DNA of 64,000 nucleotides from CAVYVZ01 sp963772065 (GCA_963772065.1 CAVYVZ010000010.1:682001-746000); one strand, 5' to 3'; shown: positions 1 to 9,084, counted from the first letter of the stretch. Translations and numbers: made by a program. Notes: generated by a model from the letters alone, not told the origin.

Positions 1-1
1 C

Positions 2-1021
2 TGCAACCTCGGCCAGTTCCTGCCAGAGGCGATCGCAAGCGTCCGCCGCCAGACGTTTTCGGATTTTGAGATTGTCATCGTGGACGACGGTTCCACGGAT
101 GGTGAAACGGCGATCGCCCTCGAGGCCGCGGCTGGTCCGGGCGTGCAGCTCGTTCGCAGCGAGAACCGCGGGCTGTCGGCCGCAAGGAACCTCGGCATCA
201 GCCAAGCGCGGGGGGAGTACCTCTCGTGCCTCGACGCGGACGATCTCTTCGAACCCGAGTGGCTCGAGCTCGCGGTCGCCTGCCTCGACGCCAATCCCGA
301 CCTCGCCTTCGTCAGCCACTGGCTGCGCGCGTTCGGGGACGAAGAGTGGGACTGGACGCCGGGACGAGGCGACCTCGCAGCGCTCCTCGATCACAACGTG
401 TTCAACGGCGCCGCGCTCTTCCGCCGGCGGATCACCGACGCCGTCGGCGGATTCGACGAGTCGATGCGCGACGGTTGTGAGGATTGGGAATTCTGGATCC
501 GGGTGCTGGCAGCCGGCTACCGCGGCGCGACGATCCCCGAATTTCTCTACCGATACCGACGCCGGCCCGAGTCGATGAGCCGCGTGATGCACTCCGCCGA
601 CCGGTGGTTCGACGTATACGGAGGCGTGATCGACAAGCACCGGGAGACGTATCGTCCGCACCTGCTCGACCTGCTGATACGGCGGGAGTGGTCGATTGCC
701 CGCCTCTGTCACGGAATCGATCGGGTGCAGACAGAACTATCAACGATGCTCGAGCCAGCCGTCCAGGAGCGCAGGCAAGAGGTCGAACGCGCGCGCGCAC
801 GGCTGTCGGAGCAGCAGGCCCGTGAGGAGCTCGCCGAAGAGGTCGCCACCCTGCGCGCGCACGCCCAGGCACTGGAGGAGGTCAACCTCGCGTTGGAACG
901 GCAGCGGAGCTCCGCCGAGCAGCGCATCGAGGACCTGCACAAATCCTGGAGCTGGCGATTGACCCTTCCGCTTCGCCGTGTCTACGAGTGGCTCGCCTGG
1001 ATGACCCGTAAGCCCTCATGA
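2..1021 (+). CDS. Family 2 glycosyltransferase, 5' end outside the window
   Basis: This is a GT-A fold glycosyltransferase, expected to move a sugar from a nucleotide-sugar donor to a surface glycan at the cytoplasmic face. The frame is open from base 2, so the true start lies to the left. Visible codons begin with the family's QTFSDFEIVIVDDGSTDG strand and donor-site aspartates (codons about 20-35), followed by the DADD acidic motif (about 77-80) and a GCEDWEFWIRVL segment near codon 157. After about codon 235 the chain becomes a long coiled coil ending in WSWRLTLPLRRVYEWL, a tail often seen on glycosyltransferases of O-antigen or capsule loci. The stop overlaps the next gene's start in an ATGA, so the two are probably translationally coupled. 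Donor and acceptor cannot be inferred. Confidence 0.9.
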   Translation, partial: CNLGQFLPEAIASVRRQTFSDFEIVIVDDGSTDGETAIALEAAAGPGVQLVRSENRGLSAARNLGISQARGEYLSCLDADDLFEPEWLELAVACLDANPDLAFVSHWLRAFGDEEWDWTPGRGDLAALLDHNVFNGAALFRRRITDAVGGFDESMRDGCEDWEFWIRVLAAGYRGATIPEFLYRYRRRPESMSRVMHSADRWFDVYGGVIDKHRETYRPHLLDLLIRREWSIARLCHGIDRVQTELSTMLEPAVQERRQEVERARARLSEQQAREELAEEVATLRAHAQALEEVNLALERQRSSAEQRIEDLHKSWSWRLTLPLRRVYEWLAWMTRKPS

Positions 1022-3465
1022 CCGATATCTCACTCATCGTCATCGCGCTTGGACCCGAGCGCGTGGTGGATCGAGCGATGAAGACGGCGGCGCTTCAGAG
1101 GGCCGACGTCAGTGAGCTGATGATCGTCCACGATCGTGACGAAGACGCCGCGCGGCTTCGGTCGCAGGCATATCTCCGCAAGCGACCGGCGGTATTCGTC
1201 GGCGCGGGCTCGATGAGTCCCGGAGCGGCACGCAACGCCGCCGTGCGCCGCAGCACGGGTGCGTCATTTCTCGTCATTGACGGCAGCGAGCGTTTGCCGC
1301 CGGATCACGCGTCCGCCGCGCTGCGCGATCTGGACGCCGCACCGGACGCCGCGTTCGCGGCGGCGCCCGGCGCCCCTTTGTTCGACGTGGCGAGCGCTCC
1401 TTCGACAGGCGCCGCGCGCATCGATGCCGCCGTACTCGTCGGAGGTGCATGGGCCGTTGGTTCCGCGATGATCCGTCGACAGGCCTTCGACGAGGTCGGC
1501 GGCTTCGACGAGTCGCTGGCGGGTCTCGTGGATTGGGATTTCCTGCTGGCGCTCGCGGACGCCGGCAAAACCGGCGTGATGATGGCCAGCGACACCACGC
1601 GCTACGTCGACGACGATATCCGATTGCGGGAGTCGCTCGGCGTCGAACGCCATCTTCCAGCGATCACGCGCATCTTCGGCAAGCATCAGGGTACCTTCGA
1701 ACGCCTGATGCGAACCGCGCTCATCGAGCGTGAGCGCACGATGAAAGCGCTCTTCGAGCGGGAGCGCGCGCTGCTCGCGCGCCGGAGCCAGGCGATATCA
1801 GACGTGAACGCAGCGCTCGAACAGATCCGAGCCCTGCGCCCGGCGCTGGGGCAGTACGGGCTGCGGACGCTCGAGTTCGGCGATCTCCGAAGCACCTCGC
1901 CCGTCAGTCGCAACTGGGGAAGCGAACGGGGCCTCCCGATCGATCGGCACTACATCCACCGCTTCGTGGCGGAGCACGCGGACGATGTTCGCGGGCACGT
2001 GCTGGAGATGCTCGACGCGGAGCTGACGACGGCCTATGGGCGTGATCGCGTGGAGCGTTCCGATATCCTCGATATCGATCCCGGCAACACGCGGGCGACG
2101 CTCATCGCGGACCTTCGAGTGGCGGAGCGGCTGCCGTCCGAGGCGTACGACTGCTTCATCCTCACGCAGACGCTGCATCTCATCGACGACATGCCGGCCT
2201 CGCTGCGGACGGCTTTTCGACTGCTCAAGCCGGGCGGCGTGCTGCTGGCCACGCTGCCGTGCGCAAGCATGGTGGCGGAGGAATACGGGCGCAGCGGAGA
2301 CTGCTGGCGGGTCACGGAGGCGGGCGCCAGGGCACTCTTCGGGCGCGTGTTCGATTCGGCGGACCTCCTCATTCGTGCGCACGGCAATGTGCTCGCGACG
2401 ACGGCGTTCCTCCACGGGCTCGGATGCGACGACGTCGATCCCGAGGAGCTGGCGGTCGACGACCCCGCGTATCCGCTCATCATCACCGTCCGCGCGCGCA
2501 AACCAGCGGTCGCCCGCCCGGCCGCACGAACATCTGCCACGCCAGCCGCCGGCGTTCTCCTGTACCACCGCGTAGCCGATCTGCGGCACGACGTCCACGA
2601 CATGGCCGTCTCGCTGCGCGCGTTCCGCTCGCAACTCGAACACCTGGTCGAGTCGTGGCGCGTGCTGCCGCTCCGAACGCTCGCCGCTGCGGCCGCCGGC
2701 GGCGATCCACCGGAGCGCGCGATCGCGCTGACGTTCGATGACGGTTATCTCGACAATCTCGAGGCCGCAGCCGCCATCCTGGCCGAGCTGAACGTGCCCG
2801 CGACGTTCTTTCTCACTACTGAGTCTCGCGGAGCGAAGCGGCGTTTCTGGTGGGATGTTCTGGAGGAGTTCTTCCTGCCGGGCGACGGCTGTCCCGACCA
2901 CATCACCGTGAGGCTTCGAGGAGCGGTGAGACGCTTCGACACCTCGGGGCCGGCGGCCCGCCGCGCCGTTCACGATGAGTTGCACGGCATCCTCAAGGTC
3001 AGTGCCGCGGTTGTCCGCGATGACCTGCTGGTACAGCTCGCGCAGCAGGCGCCGGTCTCTCTGATCTCGGAGTCGGACAGGCCGATGGTGACGGAGGAGG
3101 TACAGCGTCTGCGGAGCTTCCCACTGATCGACGTGGGAGCCCATAGCGTGCATCACCTTTCACTTCCCCACCTCTCAGCGGAGGACTGTTTCCGGGAGGT
3201 GTTTGAAAGCCGCTCGGCGCTCGAGCGGCTCCTCGGCCGGCCGGTCACCAGCTTCGCGTACCCGTTTGGTGACCTGTCGCCGGACACGATAGCGGCCGTC
3301 ATGGCGGCGGGTTTCGATGACGCGGTCAGCACGGATGCTCGGGGACTGCGGCGGCGCGAGCATCGGCTGCGGATTCCTCGGATTCCAACCCGCGAAGAAT
3401 CAGGGCCCGAACTGGGAGCGAGGCTTTCCCTCGTCTTGGGCGGCGATCCCCAGAGTGACCGGTGA
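1018..3465 (+). CDS. Three-domain glycan enzyme: GT2-like, methyltransferase and polysaccharide deacetylase
   Basis: The 815-residue protein joins three modules. Residues 1 to about 200 resemble a GT2 domain (TDISLIVIALG start, later GGFDESLAGLVDWDFLLAL) but lack a clear VDDGSTDG donor motif. A charged helical linker covers about 225-275. Residues about 290-490 form a SAM-dependent methyltransferase of the type 11 class, with VLEMLDAE, DILDID, ADLR and LLKPGGVLLATLP. Residues about 510-790 are a NodB-like polysaccharide deacetylase, with the metal-binding TFDDGY motif at 572-577, the AHSVHHLSLP motif near 706-715 and FAYPFG near 745. The ATGA overlap with the upstream glycosyltransferase places it in the same surface-glycan operon. 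The likely role is modification of a polysaccharide; the substrate is unknown. Confidence 0.88.
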   Translation: MTDISLIVIALGPERVVDRAMKTAALQRADVSELMIVHDRDEDAARLRSQAYLRKRPAVFVGAGSMSPGAARNAAVRRSTGASFLVIDGSERLPPDHASAALRDLDAAPDAAFAAAPGAPLFDVASAPSTGAARIDAAVLVGGAWAVGSAMIRRQAFDEVGGFDESLAGLVDWDFLLALADAGKTGVMMASDTTRYVDDDIRLRESLGVERHLPAITRIFGKHQGTFERLMRTALIERERTMKALFERERALLARRSQAISDVNAALEQIRALRPALGQYGLRTLEFGDLRSTSPVSRNWGSERGLPIDRHYIHRFVAEHADDVRGHVLEMLDAELTTAYGRDRVERSDILDIDPGNTRATLIADLRVAERLPSEAYDCFILTQTLHLIDDMPASLRTAFRLLKPGGVLLATLPCASMVAEEYGRSGDCWRVTEAGARALFGRVFDSADLLIRAHGNVLATTAFLHGLGCDDVDPEELAVDDPAYPLIITVRARKPAVARPAARTSATPAAGVLLYHRVADLRHDVHDMAVSLRAFRSQLEHLVESWRVLPLRTLAAAAAGGDPPERAIALTFDDGYLDNLEAAAAILAELNVPATFFLTTESRGAKRRFWWDVLEEFFLPGDGCPDHITVRLRGAVRRFDTSGPAARRAVHDELHGILKVSAAVVRDDLLVQLAQQAPVSLISESDRPMVTEEVQRLRSFPLIDVGAHSVHHLSLPHLSAEDCFREVFESRSALERLLGRPVTSFAYPFGDLSPDTIAAVMAAGFDDAVSTDARGLRRREHRLRIPRIPTREESGPELGARLSLVLGGDPQSDR

Positions 3466-3474
3466 CCACTCGGG

Positions 3475-5112
3475 TCAATTCAATCTGAACGCGTACAGCA
3501 GATCGCCAGCGGCGGCGAGGATGTGCTGTTTGCCGTCGAGCATGTAAGTCTGCGGCGCGTTCGTCACGTTGCCAAGCCGTGCGTTCCAGAGCGGTGCGCC
3601 GTTGGACGCGTCGAAGGCCACGAGGTTGCCGGCGCCGTCGCCGGCAAAGAGCAGGCCGCCGGCGGTCGTGAGCATGCCGGTAGGTCCGCCGCCACCCGGC
3701 AACCGATGCCGCCACGCGATTCGACCTGTTTTTGGATCGATCGCGGTGACGAAGTTTCCGTAGTTGCCGATGCCTGACGCCTGCCGGCCGCCGAGGCCCA
3801 TCGATCCGCGCGGATCGGGATCGAGCAGGTACACGATCGACAACCCGTTGTTCTCTGGCACGTAGAAAAGACCGGTGTCGGGCGAATACGCGGGGGGCGG
3901 CCAGTTGGTAATGCTGCCATTCACGATGGCCCCGGGAACAGTGGCGACCTTCTCTGGATTGAGTACGGGCCGGCCCTTGTCGTCGAGCCCCTTCGCCCAG
4001 TTCGTGACGCTGCCGAATCTTGCCGTGGCCACGTGCTCGCCAGTGATGCGGTCGACCGTGAAGAAATAGCCGTTGCGCGCCGCGGTCGAGACGAGCTTGC
4101 GCGGCTTGCCGTTGATGACGGCGTCGATGAGGATGGGCGTCTGCGCCGAATCCCAGTCGTGCATGTCGCGCGGCGAGGTCTGGTAGTACCACGACATCTT
4201 GCCGGTATCGACGTTTACCGCGACCAGCGCACAGGTGAAGAGGCCGACGCCCTCGCCGCGGCCGGCCGTCGTGTACGCCGGCGTCGGATTGCCCGTGCCG
4301 AAGGTGTAGTTTCGCGTTTCGCGATCGAAGACGCCCGGCACCCAGACCTGGCCGCCACCGTGGCGCGCGGCATCCAGGCTTGGCCACGTCTCGACTCCGG
4401 GATCGCCGGGGTTCATCGGCACCGTGTAGAAGATCCACTGCCGCTTCCCCGATTCGGCATCGTAGGACTGGAGGAAGCCGGGCATGTCGAGGTCGTTCCC
4501 CGTCCCGACGATCACGTGGTTGTCGACGATGATCGGCGCCATCGACGAGAAGTACTGCTGATCGAAATCAGAGATCTCGACGCGCCACTGTTCCTGGCCC
4601 GTTCGCGCGTCGAGCTTTACGAGATAGTTGTCGTGGAATTCGGTGAAGATGAGATTCCGCCACATGCCGACGCCGCGATGGCCCGTATGCGTGCCGCCGC
4701 GCGTCTTCCAGTAGGTACTGCCAGAGAATCGTGCCGTCGCGCGCGTCGAGCCCGTATTGAATTCGCCCGACCCCAGCCCGCCCACGATGAGCGGATGCGC
4801 TGCGCGACCGCCAGCGAAACGGCCGCCACTCCCGCCGCCACGCCCGCCCGCAGGACCCGGACCGCCACGGCCCGCTTCTCCCGAGCCCTCGACGAATCCT
4901 CGGGCGACCCATGCGAGCGAGAGGTGCTTGACGTTGGTCCTGTCGATGTACTTGAGCGCGCTGTAGCGCCGGCCCGTCAGGTCACCGGAATAGGTGGGCC
5001 ACGAATCGGCGGGTGGACGCAGCAGCGCAGCGGGATCGAGCGCTCCACCTTGCGCGACGAGCAGCGCGGGTGTCAGCAGCAACAAGATGAGCGCCGGTCT
5101 GTTCGTCGTCAT
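3475..5112 (-). CDS. PQQ-dependent dehydrogenase, secreted beta-propeller quinoprotein
   Basis: A 545-residue protein with an N-terminal signal peptide (about residues 1-20, hydrophobic LILLLLTPALLVAQ), then a quinoprotein propeller. Typical features are WPTYSGDLTGRRYSALKYID near residue 38, SLAWVARGF, repeated blade ends such as LDARTGQEQW and IDPKTGRIAWRH, and a C-terminal GNLVAFDASNGAPLWN blade. A Gly/Arg-rich insertion lies near residues 75-105. Members of this family oxidise alcohols or aldoses in the periplasm using pyrroloquinoline quinone and pass electrons to a c-type cytochrome. No haem motif is present in this chain, so it needs a separate partner. The only nearby candidate is the truncated cytochrome remnant seven bases upstream. 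The gene converges on the glycan operon with a nine-base gap. Confidence 0.88.
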   Translation of the reverse strand: MTTNRPALILLLLTPALLVAQGGALDPAALLRPPADSWPTYSGDLTGRRYSALKYIDRTNVKHLSLAWVARGFVEGSGEAGRGGPGPAGGRGGGSGGRFAGGRAAHPLIVGGLGSGEFNTGSTRATARFSGSTYWKTRGGTHTGHRGVGMWRNLIFTEFHDNYLVKLDARTGQEQWRVEISDFDQQYFSSMAPIIVDNHVIVGTGNDLDMPGFLQSYDAESGKRQWIFYTVPMNPGDPGVETWPSLDAARHGGGQVWVPGVFDRETRNYTFGTGNPTPAYTTAGRGEGVGLFTCALVAVNVDTGKMSWYYQTSPRDMHDWDSAQTPILIDAVINGKPRKLVSTAARNGYFFTVDRITGEHVATARFGSVTNWAKGLDDKGRPVLNPEKVATVPGAIVNGSITNWPPPAYSPDTGLFYVPENNGLSIVYLLDPDPRGSMGLGGRQASGIGNYGNFVTAIDPKTGRIAWRHRLPGGGGPTGMLTTAGGLLFAGDGAGNLVAFDASNGAPLWNARLGNVTNAPQTYMLDGKQHILAAAGDLLYAFRLN

Positions 5113-5118
5113 GGGGGG

Positions 5119-5430
5119 TCACTTCAGCGTTGCGAGATATGCCGTCACGTTGTGCATGAGCCCATCGGTCAGTTCCAGCACCAGGCGACGGTGTCGCTCG
5201 AGCGGATCGATGATCTCGACTTTCGGCACCGCGCCTTCACGGCGGAACGTCCGGCGTACGCCATCGTCCTGTTCGAGCGACACGATGAAGTCGTCGATAC
5301 GTACGAGCCCGCCGCTGACCGGCGCTCCTTTGAGCGGAGTCACGGTCACCCTGACGGCGGTCTCACCGACCTCCTCGTCGAAGCGGCCGCCGCGCGCGCT
5401 CGCGCCGCCTGACACCCACAGGTTCTGCGA
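5119..5430 (-). pseudogene. Cytochrome c remnant, C-terminal part only, partner of the PQQ dehydrogenase
   Basis: The minus strand encodes VTVTPLKGAPVSGGLVRIDD, then a VPKVEIIDPLERH segment and a terminal GLMHNVTAYLATLK. This is the usual C-terminal end of the cytochrome c proteins paired with PQQ dehydrogenases. The family carries one or two CxxCH haem sites upstream of this part, and none is present here or in the adjoining 400 bases. Homology appears to stop near base 5410, beside a 30-bp repeat that recurs at 8880. The frame runs further into the repeat, but that portion does not resemble the family. The stop lies seven bases from the dehydrogenase start, the normal operon order. I read this as a gene that lost its 5' part by rearrangement at the repeat. 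Confidence 0.7.
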
Positions 5431-5457
5431 GGTGCGCGATCCGGCGCCCTCCTGATG
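5428..5457 (+). repeat. Copy 1 of a 30-bp direct repeat flanking the 1057-residue gene
   Basis: The core is CGAGGTGCGCGATCCGGCG followed by CCCTCCTGATG. It matches 29 of 30 bases of the copy at 8880-8909 in the same orientation, and similarity continues weakly for about ten more bases. It lies where the cytochrome c reading frame loses its family resemblance. No transposase or target-site duplication was seen. Confidence 0.8.
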
Positions 5458-5552
5458 TCCGCATCGTTCCCGCTTCCGGGATCCCCCTCGGCGAATGGCG
5501 AAATTCATCGTCACCGTGAACACGGCACGCGGGCAGGGTTACACTGGCGCCC

Positions 5553-8500
5553 GTGCGACCCTTCAAACACGCCGCGCCCACGAACGCCACAGCGCAGGAC
5601 TTCCGATACCAGGACGTCCTCGACATTTCTCTCACGCGCTTCGTGACGGGCTCCCGCGAGATTCCGATCGTCGTCACGAGCGAGATCGACCGGATCACGG
5701 TGTACTCCTGGAATGACCAGGCACGGCAATGGGATACGATCGAGCGGCCACACGCACCGCTGACCCGCACCGGCACGACACTCGAAGCTCCCAACGCGTG
5801 GAACTGGTCGCGTCACGTCGCGGTGACGAGCTTTCCGGACACGCTGTTCGTGGTGTACAAGCGTGCGCAGCTGCCCGGCGAGGGGGGCAATACTCGTCTG
5901 GTCATCGATCGCTATCGCGCCGACGAGACGGGCATCGAGCTGTTTGACTCGACAGAGCTTCCGCACACACTCCAGCAGCAGTTCGGTTTCAGCCTGTGGG
6001 CAGGCGTGGACCAGAAACGCCAACGGCTGCTGATCCTCGTCCAGATCGGCGATCGGATCGGTCCGCTCGGCGACTTTACGTTCTCCCTCACGCTCCTCAC
6101 GCTTCCGCTCGACGATCCCTCGAGTGTGGCCGGCCGAACCAGAATGCGAGTGGGCACAGGCGGATACGACCTCGACGCGCGTGCCGGTGAGGCGGCGCTC
6201 ACGGCCGTGTACCGCGAGAACGCCGCCGCGATTCGATTTCCGCCGCCGCTGCAGGGGTTCGATATCACCAGCGGGCCGCAATCGGACGCGTTCTACGTGC
6301 CGCTGACACTCGCACGGATCGATCTGGACGCGATGACGGTGGCGACCGAAACACTCCCCGGCGGGGAGCATCCGCAGATCCAGGTTCTCGAGCCACTCAT
6401 CCTCACGTTCGATCGCCAGCGGTCCACGTCGGTGAGATTCGACACGCTGGTTCCACTGCCTCCGGCCAGGCCGCGCATCCTCTGGCAGCCCACGCTGACG
6501 GACAAGGTCGCGTTCATCCGGCACACCGACGGGGACGCGCGCGGCGTGATTCTCTCGACACCCGCGTCGGCGCTCCCGCGGGCCTTGAGGCGATTCTGCC
6601 TCCTTACGCACCTCATCGCGCCTGACGAGGAGACGATCGGCTACTCGTCGCCCATCGACCGGTTCCCGGTCCACCTCCTCGCGCTCGAGCCACACGACAA
6701 GGGCGTGATCCTCAACGTGCTGCACCATCGAGCCTTCCTCGGACTCTTGCGAACGCGGCTGACATCTTCGATCGCGAACGGCACGCTGACCGTGACCGAC
6801 AGCGTATTCGAGGTGTGGGACATCGGTCACGAGCAGATCGGTGCGCCGGGCCTGCTCGTTCCGGATGCCGAAGCCGAGAACCGTCAGTTCCGACCGGTTG
6901 GCTTCTGTGCGTCGCACCGGTCCGAGATCGCCGCCGCGGAGCGGCTGCGCATCGACAATACGATTGGTGGACATCTCACCGCCGATCTCCAGCGCGAGCC
7001 GGCCGGCTTTTTCGCGTACACCGACATGGGCGACGGCGGCCTTCGGGTCATCTACGAACAGCGCGTCCGACCGCTGACCGTGCCGGCGCCTGTTGCCGAT
7101 CCCAAGCACCTCCTGCCGGAGAACGTGACGGGTCCCGGGATGCCCGGTGAGAGCTGGATCCAGCTCGATGCCGACGACTGGGTCGCGACGGAACAACCGG
7201 CATATCCCATCCCTCTGCTCAGGGCGACGAAGTCGCTCGGCGGCGCCCCCGAGATGCCGATCGAGCTCCTGCGCGAGGCGGTCGTAGCCGTCAACACGGC
7301 ACGACTGGCATCGGGTGAGCCGCAGCTGGATATGATCGGCGGCCTCTCCGAGGACGACCTGTTCGCGATTGACGAATTCAGGGCCGGGCAGGTCGCGGAC
7401 CTGACGATCGACCTCACGGCGGCGGACGGGTCGGCGATCCAGATCACCGTGTCCCCAGGAGCGCCGATCGAGCGTCAGGCGTGTGAGTTCACGGCCGCCG
7501 TGGACGGCGATCCTGAAGCCGCGGTTACCTGGACATTCGTACGCCTGGACGGCCTCGCGGGGCCGCTCCCGGACGGTCCGATTCGGCCGGCAAACGTGAC
7601 GCCGACGTTCCCGCCGGTGTCGATGGTTGTCTTCACGAACCCGGCGACAGTGCCACTGGTCATGGCCGGGCAGTGGAGAGTGTCTGTTTTCCATGGTCCG
7701 GGCGCAGAGCTGGCGGCGGGAGTGTTTCTCGATGTGACGGTCGCCGACAGTGCGGAAACGGCCGTCTGGGCGGTTCACCGAGAGCTCTCGCAAGGCGGGC
7801 CATACCGCATTGGCAGCGCACGGATCCAAATGCTGCAGAACGCCGTGACGTACACCATCCCGGCCACCGGGCAGCGTACCGTCGCCTTCGAGCTGCTCCT
7901 AGCGCGGCCAAACGAGATGCGGTTTCGCGGGAACGACGTCGAGCAGGGGCAGATTGAATGCCGTACTCACGTCACCCTGGACTCCACCGACGTTGCACTG
8001 CAAGGCGCGCTCGGTCTCGCGTTCGCGGTGACCGGCCTCCACGTGGATCTGTATTACCTGCGACCGTTCACACCCGGCGTCCTCATGGCGGACAGCCGCG
8101 CGTTCGGTCCGGTAACCGGACTTGATCTCGAAGGAAACCCAGAGCAGACAATCGGGCGCGACGCACCCCTCGCCCATGCGGCGTTATCGAGCAAGCCGAT
8201 CGGTGACCGTGTCGTGACCGCGACACCGGATGTACGCGTCGAGCTGACGCCCGGCGCCGTGACCGTTTCCGCGATTCTCGCCGCGCTCGCAATTATCGGA
8301 GCCACCGCCGCCGCGGCGAGCGTGGTCTTCCTGCTGGAGCTGCTGGTGGTCGCCCTCGCGCTCGGCGTCGCGGGCGTCGCGCTTGCCGTTGCGGTCGCGG
8401 CTGCTCTCGCCGTGTTCCTGGTCGTGATCGCGCCGCGCATGGTCTCCGAATACATGAGCGCGCAGGTCCGGTCGCAGCTCGAGTCGCAGGCCGTCACCGA

Positions 8501-8726
8501 TGTTCTGGATCAGCAGGGATTGCTGCGCTACGGAGGAGAAGGGGTTTCCGAGGGAATCGCCCGACAGGTGCTCACGGGCGCCATCGACGAGGGTCGCGCC
8601 GTCGCGCCTCCGGCGGAAAGTAACGATGAGGAACGGATCGGTGCCGACCGCCAGCGAGGGCAAACGTTCCAGATGGTGTTCGTGTCGGCAGGCACCTGCC
8701 GGGTGCTCGTGCGCGATGACGAGTGA
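5553..8726 (+). CDS. Unrecognised 1057-residue protein with a C-terminal membrane anchor
   Basis: I do not recognise a family. There is no signal peptide (start MRPFKHAAPTNATAQDFRYQ). Residues 1 to about 600 are rich in beta strands, with many short hydrophobic strands separated by Arg/Asp turns. Residues about 620-740 look like an Ig-type sandwich (DLTIDLTAADGSAIQITVSP, AAVTWTFVRLDG, GQWRVSVFHGPG). Residues about 905-955 are a very hydrophobic Ala/Val/Leu stretch that could form two membrane helices. The roughly 100 residues after it are soluble and end in CRVLVRDDE. The start is GTG at 5553; a TACACT hexamer at 5540-5545 would fit a leaderless or very short leader. The gene is alone between two 30-bp direct repeats. 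Long intact frame and strong third-position GC argue that it is real. Confidence 0.75.
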   Translation: MRPFKHAAPTNATAQDFRYQDVLDISLTRFVTGSREIPIVVTSEIDRITVYSWNDQARQWDTIERPHAPLTRTGTTLEAPNAWNWSRHVAVTSFPDTLFVVYKRAQLPGEGGNTRLVIDRYRADETGIELFDSTELPHTLQQQFGFSLWAGVDQKRQRLLILVQIGDRIGPLGDFTFSLTLLTLPLDDPSSVAGRTRMRVGTGGYDLDARAGEAALTAVYRENAAAIRFPPPLQGFDITSGPQSDAFYVPLTLARIDLDAMTVATETLPGGEHPQIQVLEPLILTFDRQRSTSVRFDTLVPLPPARPRILWQPTLTDKVAFIRHTDGDARGVILSTPASALPRALRRFCLLTHLIAPDEETIGYSSPIDRFPVHLLALEPHDKGVILNVLHHRAFLGLLRTRLTSSIANGTLTVTDSVFEVWDIGHEQIGAPGLLVPDAEAENRQFRPVGFCASHRSEIAAAERLRIDNTIGGHLTADLQREPAGFFAYTDMGDGGLRVIYEQRVRPLTVPAPVADPKHLLPENVTGPGMPGESWIQLDADDWVATEQPAYPIPLLRATKSLGGAPEMPIELLREAVVAVNTARLASGEPQLDMIGGLSEDDLFAIDEFRAGQVADLTIDLTAADGSAIQITVSPGAPIERQACEFTAAVDGDPEAAVTWTFVRLDGLAGPLPDGPIRPANVTPTFPPVSMVVFTNPATVPLVMAGQWRVSVFHGPGAELAAGVFLDVTVADSAETAVWAVHRELSQGGPYRIGSARIQMLQNAVTYTIPATGQRTVAFELLLARPNEMRFRGNDVEQGQIECRTHVTLDSTDVALQGALGLAFAVTGLHVDLYYLRPFTPGVLMADSRAFGPVTGLDLEGNPEQTIGRDAPLAHAALSSKPIGDRVVTATPDVRVELTPGAVTVSAILAALAIIGATAAAASVVFLLELLVVALALGVAGVALAVAVAAALAVFLVVIAPRMVSEYMSAQVRSQLESQAVTDVLDQQGLLRYGGEGVSEGIARQVLTGAIDEGRAVAPPAESNDEERIGADRQRGQTFQMVFVSAGTCRVLVRDDE

Positions 8727-8879
8727 AATGGCCGTGGCGCGGAAGATTTCATTTGCAATGAGCGCGAGAGAGAGTGGGGGATCGCCGCCGGGACGGGGAA
8801 AAGGGCTGCTCGAGCGGGGCCGCTTCGTCATGGACGCCGCCCCCGGCGACGTTGCCGCTGCCTACGTGGCGCGCCTGAC

Positions 8880-8909
8880 CGAGGTGCGGGATCCGGCGCC
8901 CTCCTGATG
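8880..8909 (+). repeat. Copy 2 of the 30-bp direct repeat
   Basis: CGAGGTGCGGGATCCGGCG followed by CCCTCCTGATG, with one mismatch to the copy at 5428-5457. The two copies enclose 3.45 kb that contains only the 1057-residue gene and its flanks. Confidence 0.8.
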
Positions 8910-8988
8910 CGCACATCGTCCAGCGAAGGCCATGACCGGCGTCTGTGGGAACGTCGGCGTCAATTCGAAGCGGTCACCAATCATGGGT

Positions 8989-9084
8989 TCAGCGGGGAAA
9001 GGAGCCGCGGGAATTAGAGATGCTCCAGATCACGAGGATCACTACCAACAGGAAGGCCAACTGAGGCAACCCGATGCCGGTCAT
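8989..9084 (-). CDS. Possible 31-residue single-helix membrane protein
   Basis: The minus strand reads MTGIGLPQLAFLLVVILVIW followed by a short SISNSRGSFPR tail. That is one hydrophobic helix after a GIGLPQL turn, reminiscent of the N-terminus of TatA-type proteins but without their amphipathic helix. A GGAAAGGA ribosome-binding site lies about seven bases upstream of the ATG. It sits alone between the second direct repeat and tRNA-Arg. Its short length means it could be chance; the good ribosome-binding site and the helix are the only support. Confidence 0.4.
   Translation of the reverse strand: MTGIGLPQLAFLLVVILVIWSISNSRGSFPR

Noticed and set aside
4033..5412. A 459-codon plus-strand frame antisense to the PQQ dehydrogenase
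   Set aside because: It is Arg/Val/Asp-rich with no domain, lies opposite a clear family member, and is of the kind produced by high third-position GC.
5511..7829. A 772-codon minus-strand frame opposite the 1057-residue gene
   Set aside because: Its composition is Arg/His-rich without hydrophobic periodicity. The plus strand has coherent strands, an Ig-like region and membrane helices.
5428..8909. The 30-bp repeats considered as insertion-sequence ends
   Set aside because: They are direct rather than inverted, no transposase or integrase lies between them, and no target duplication is visible.
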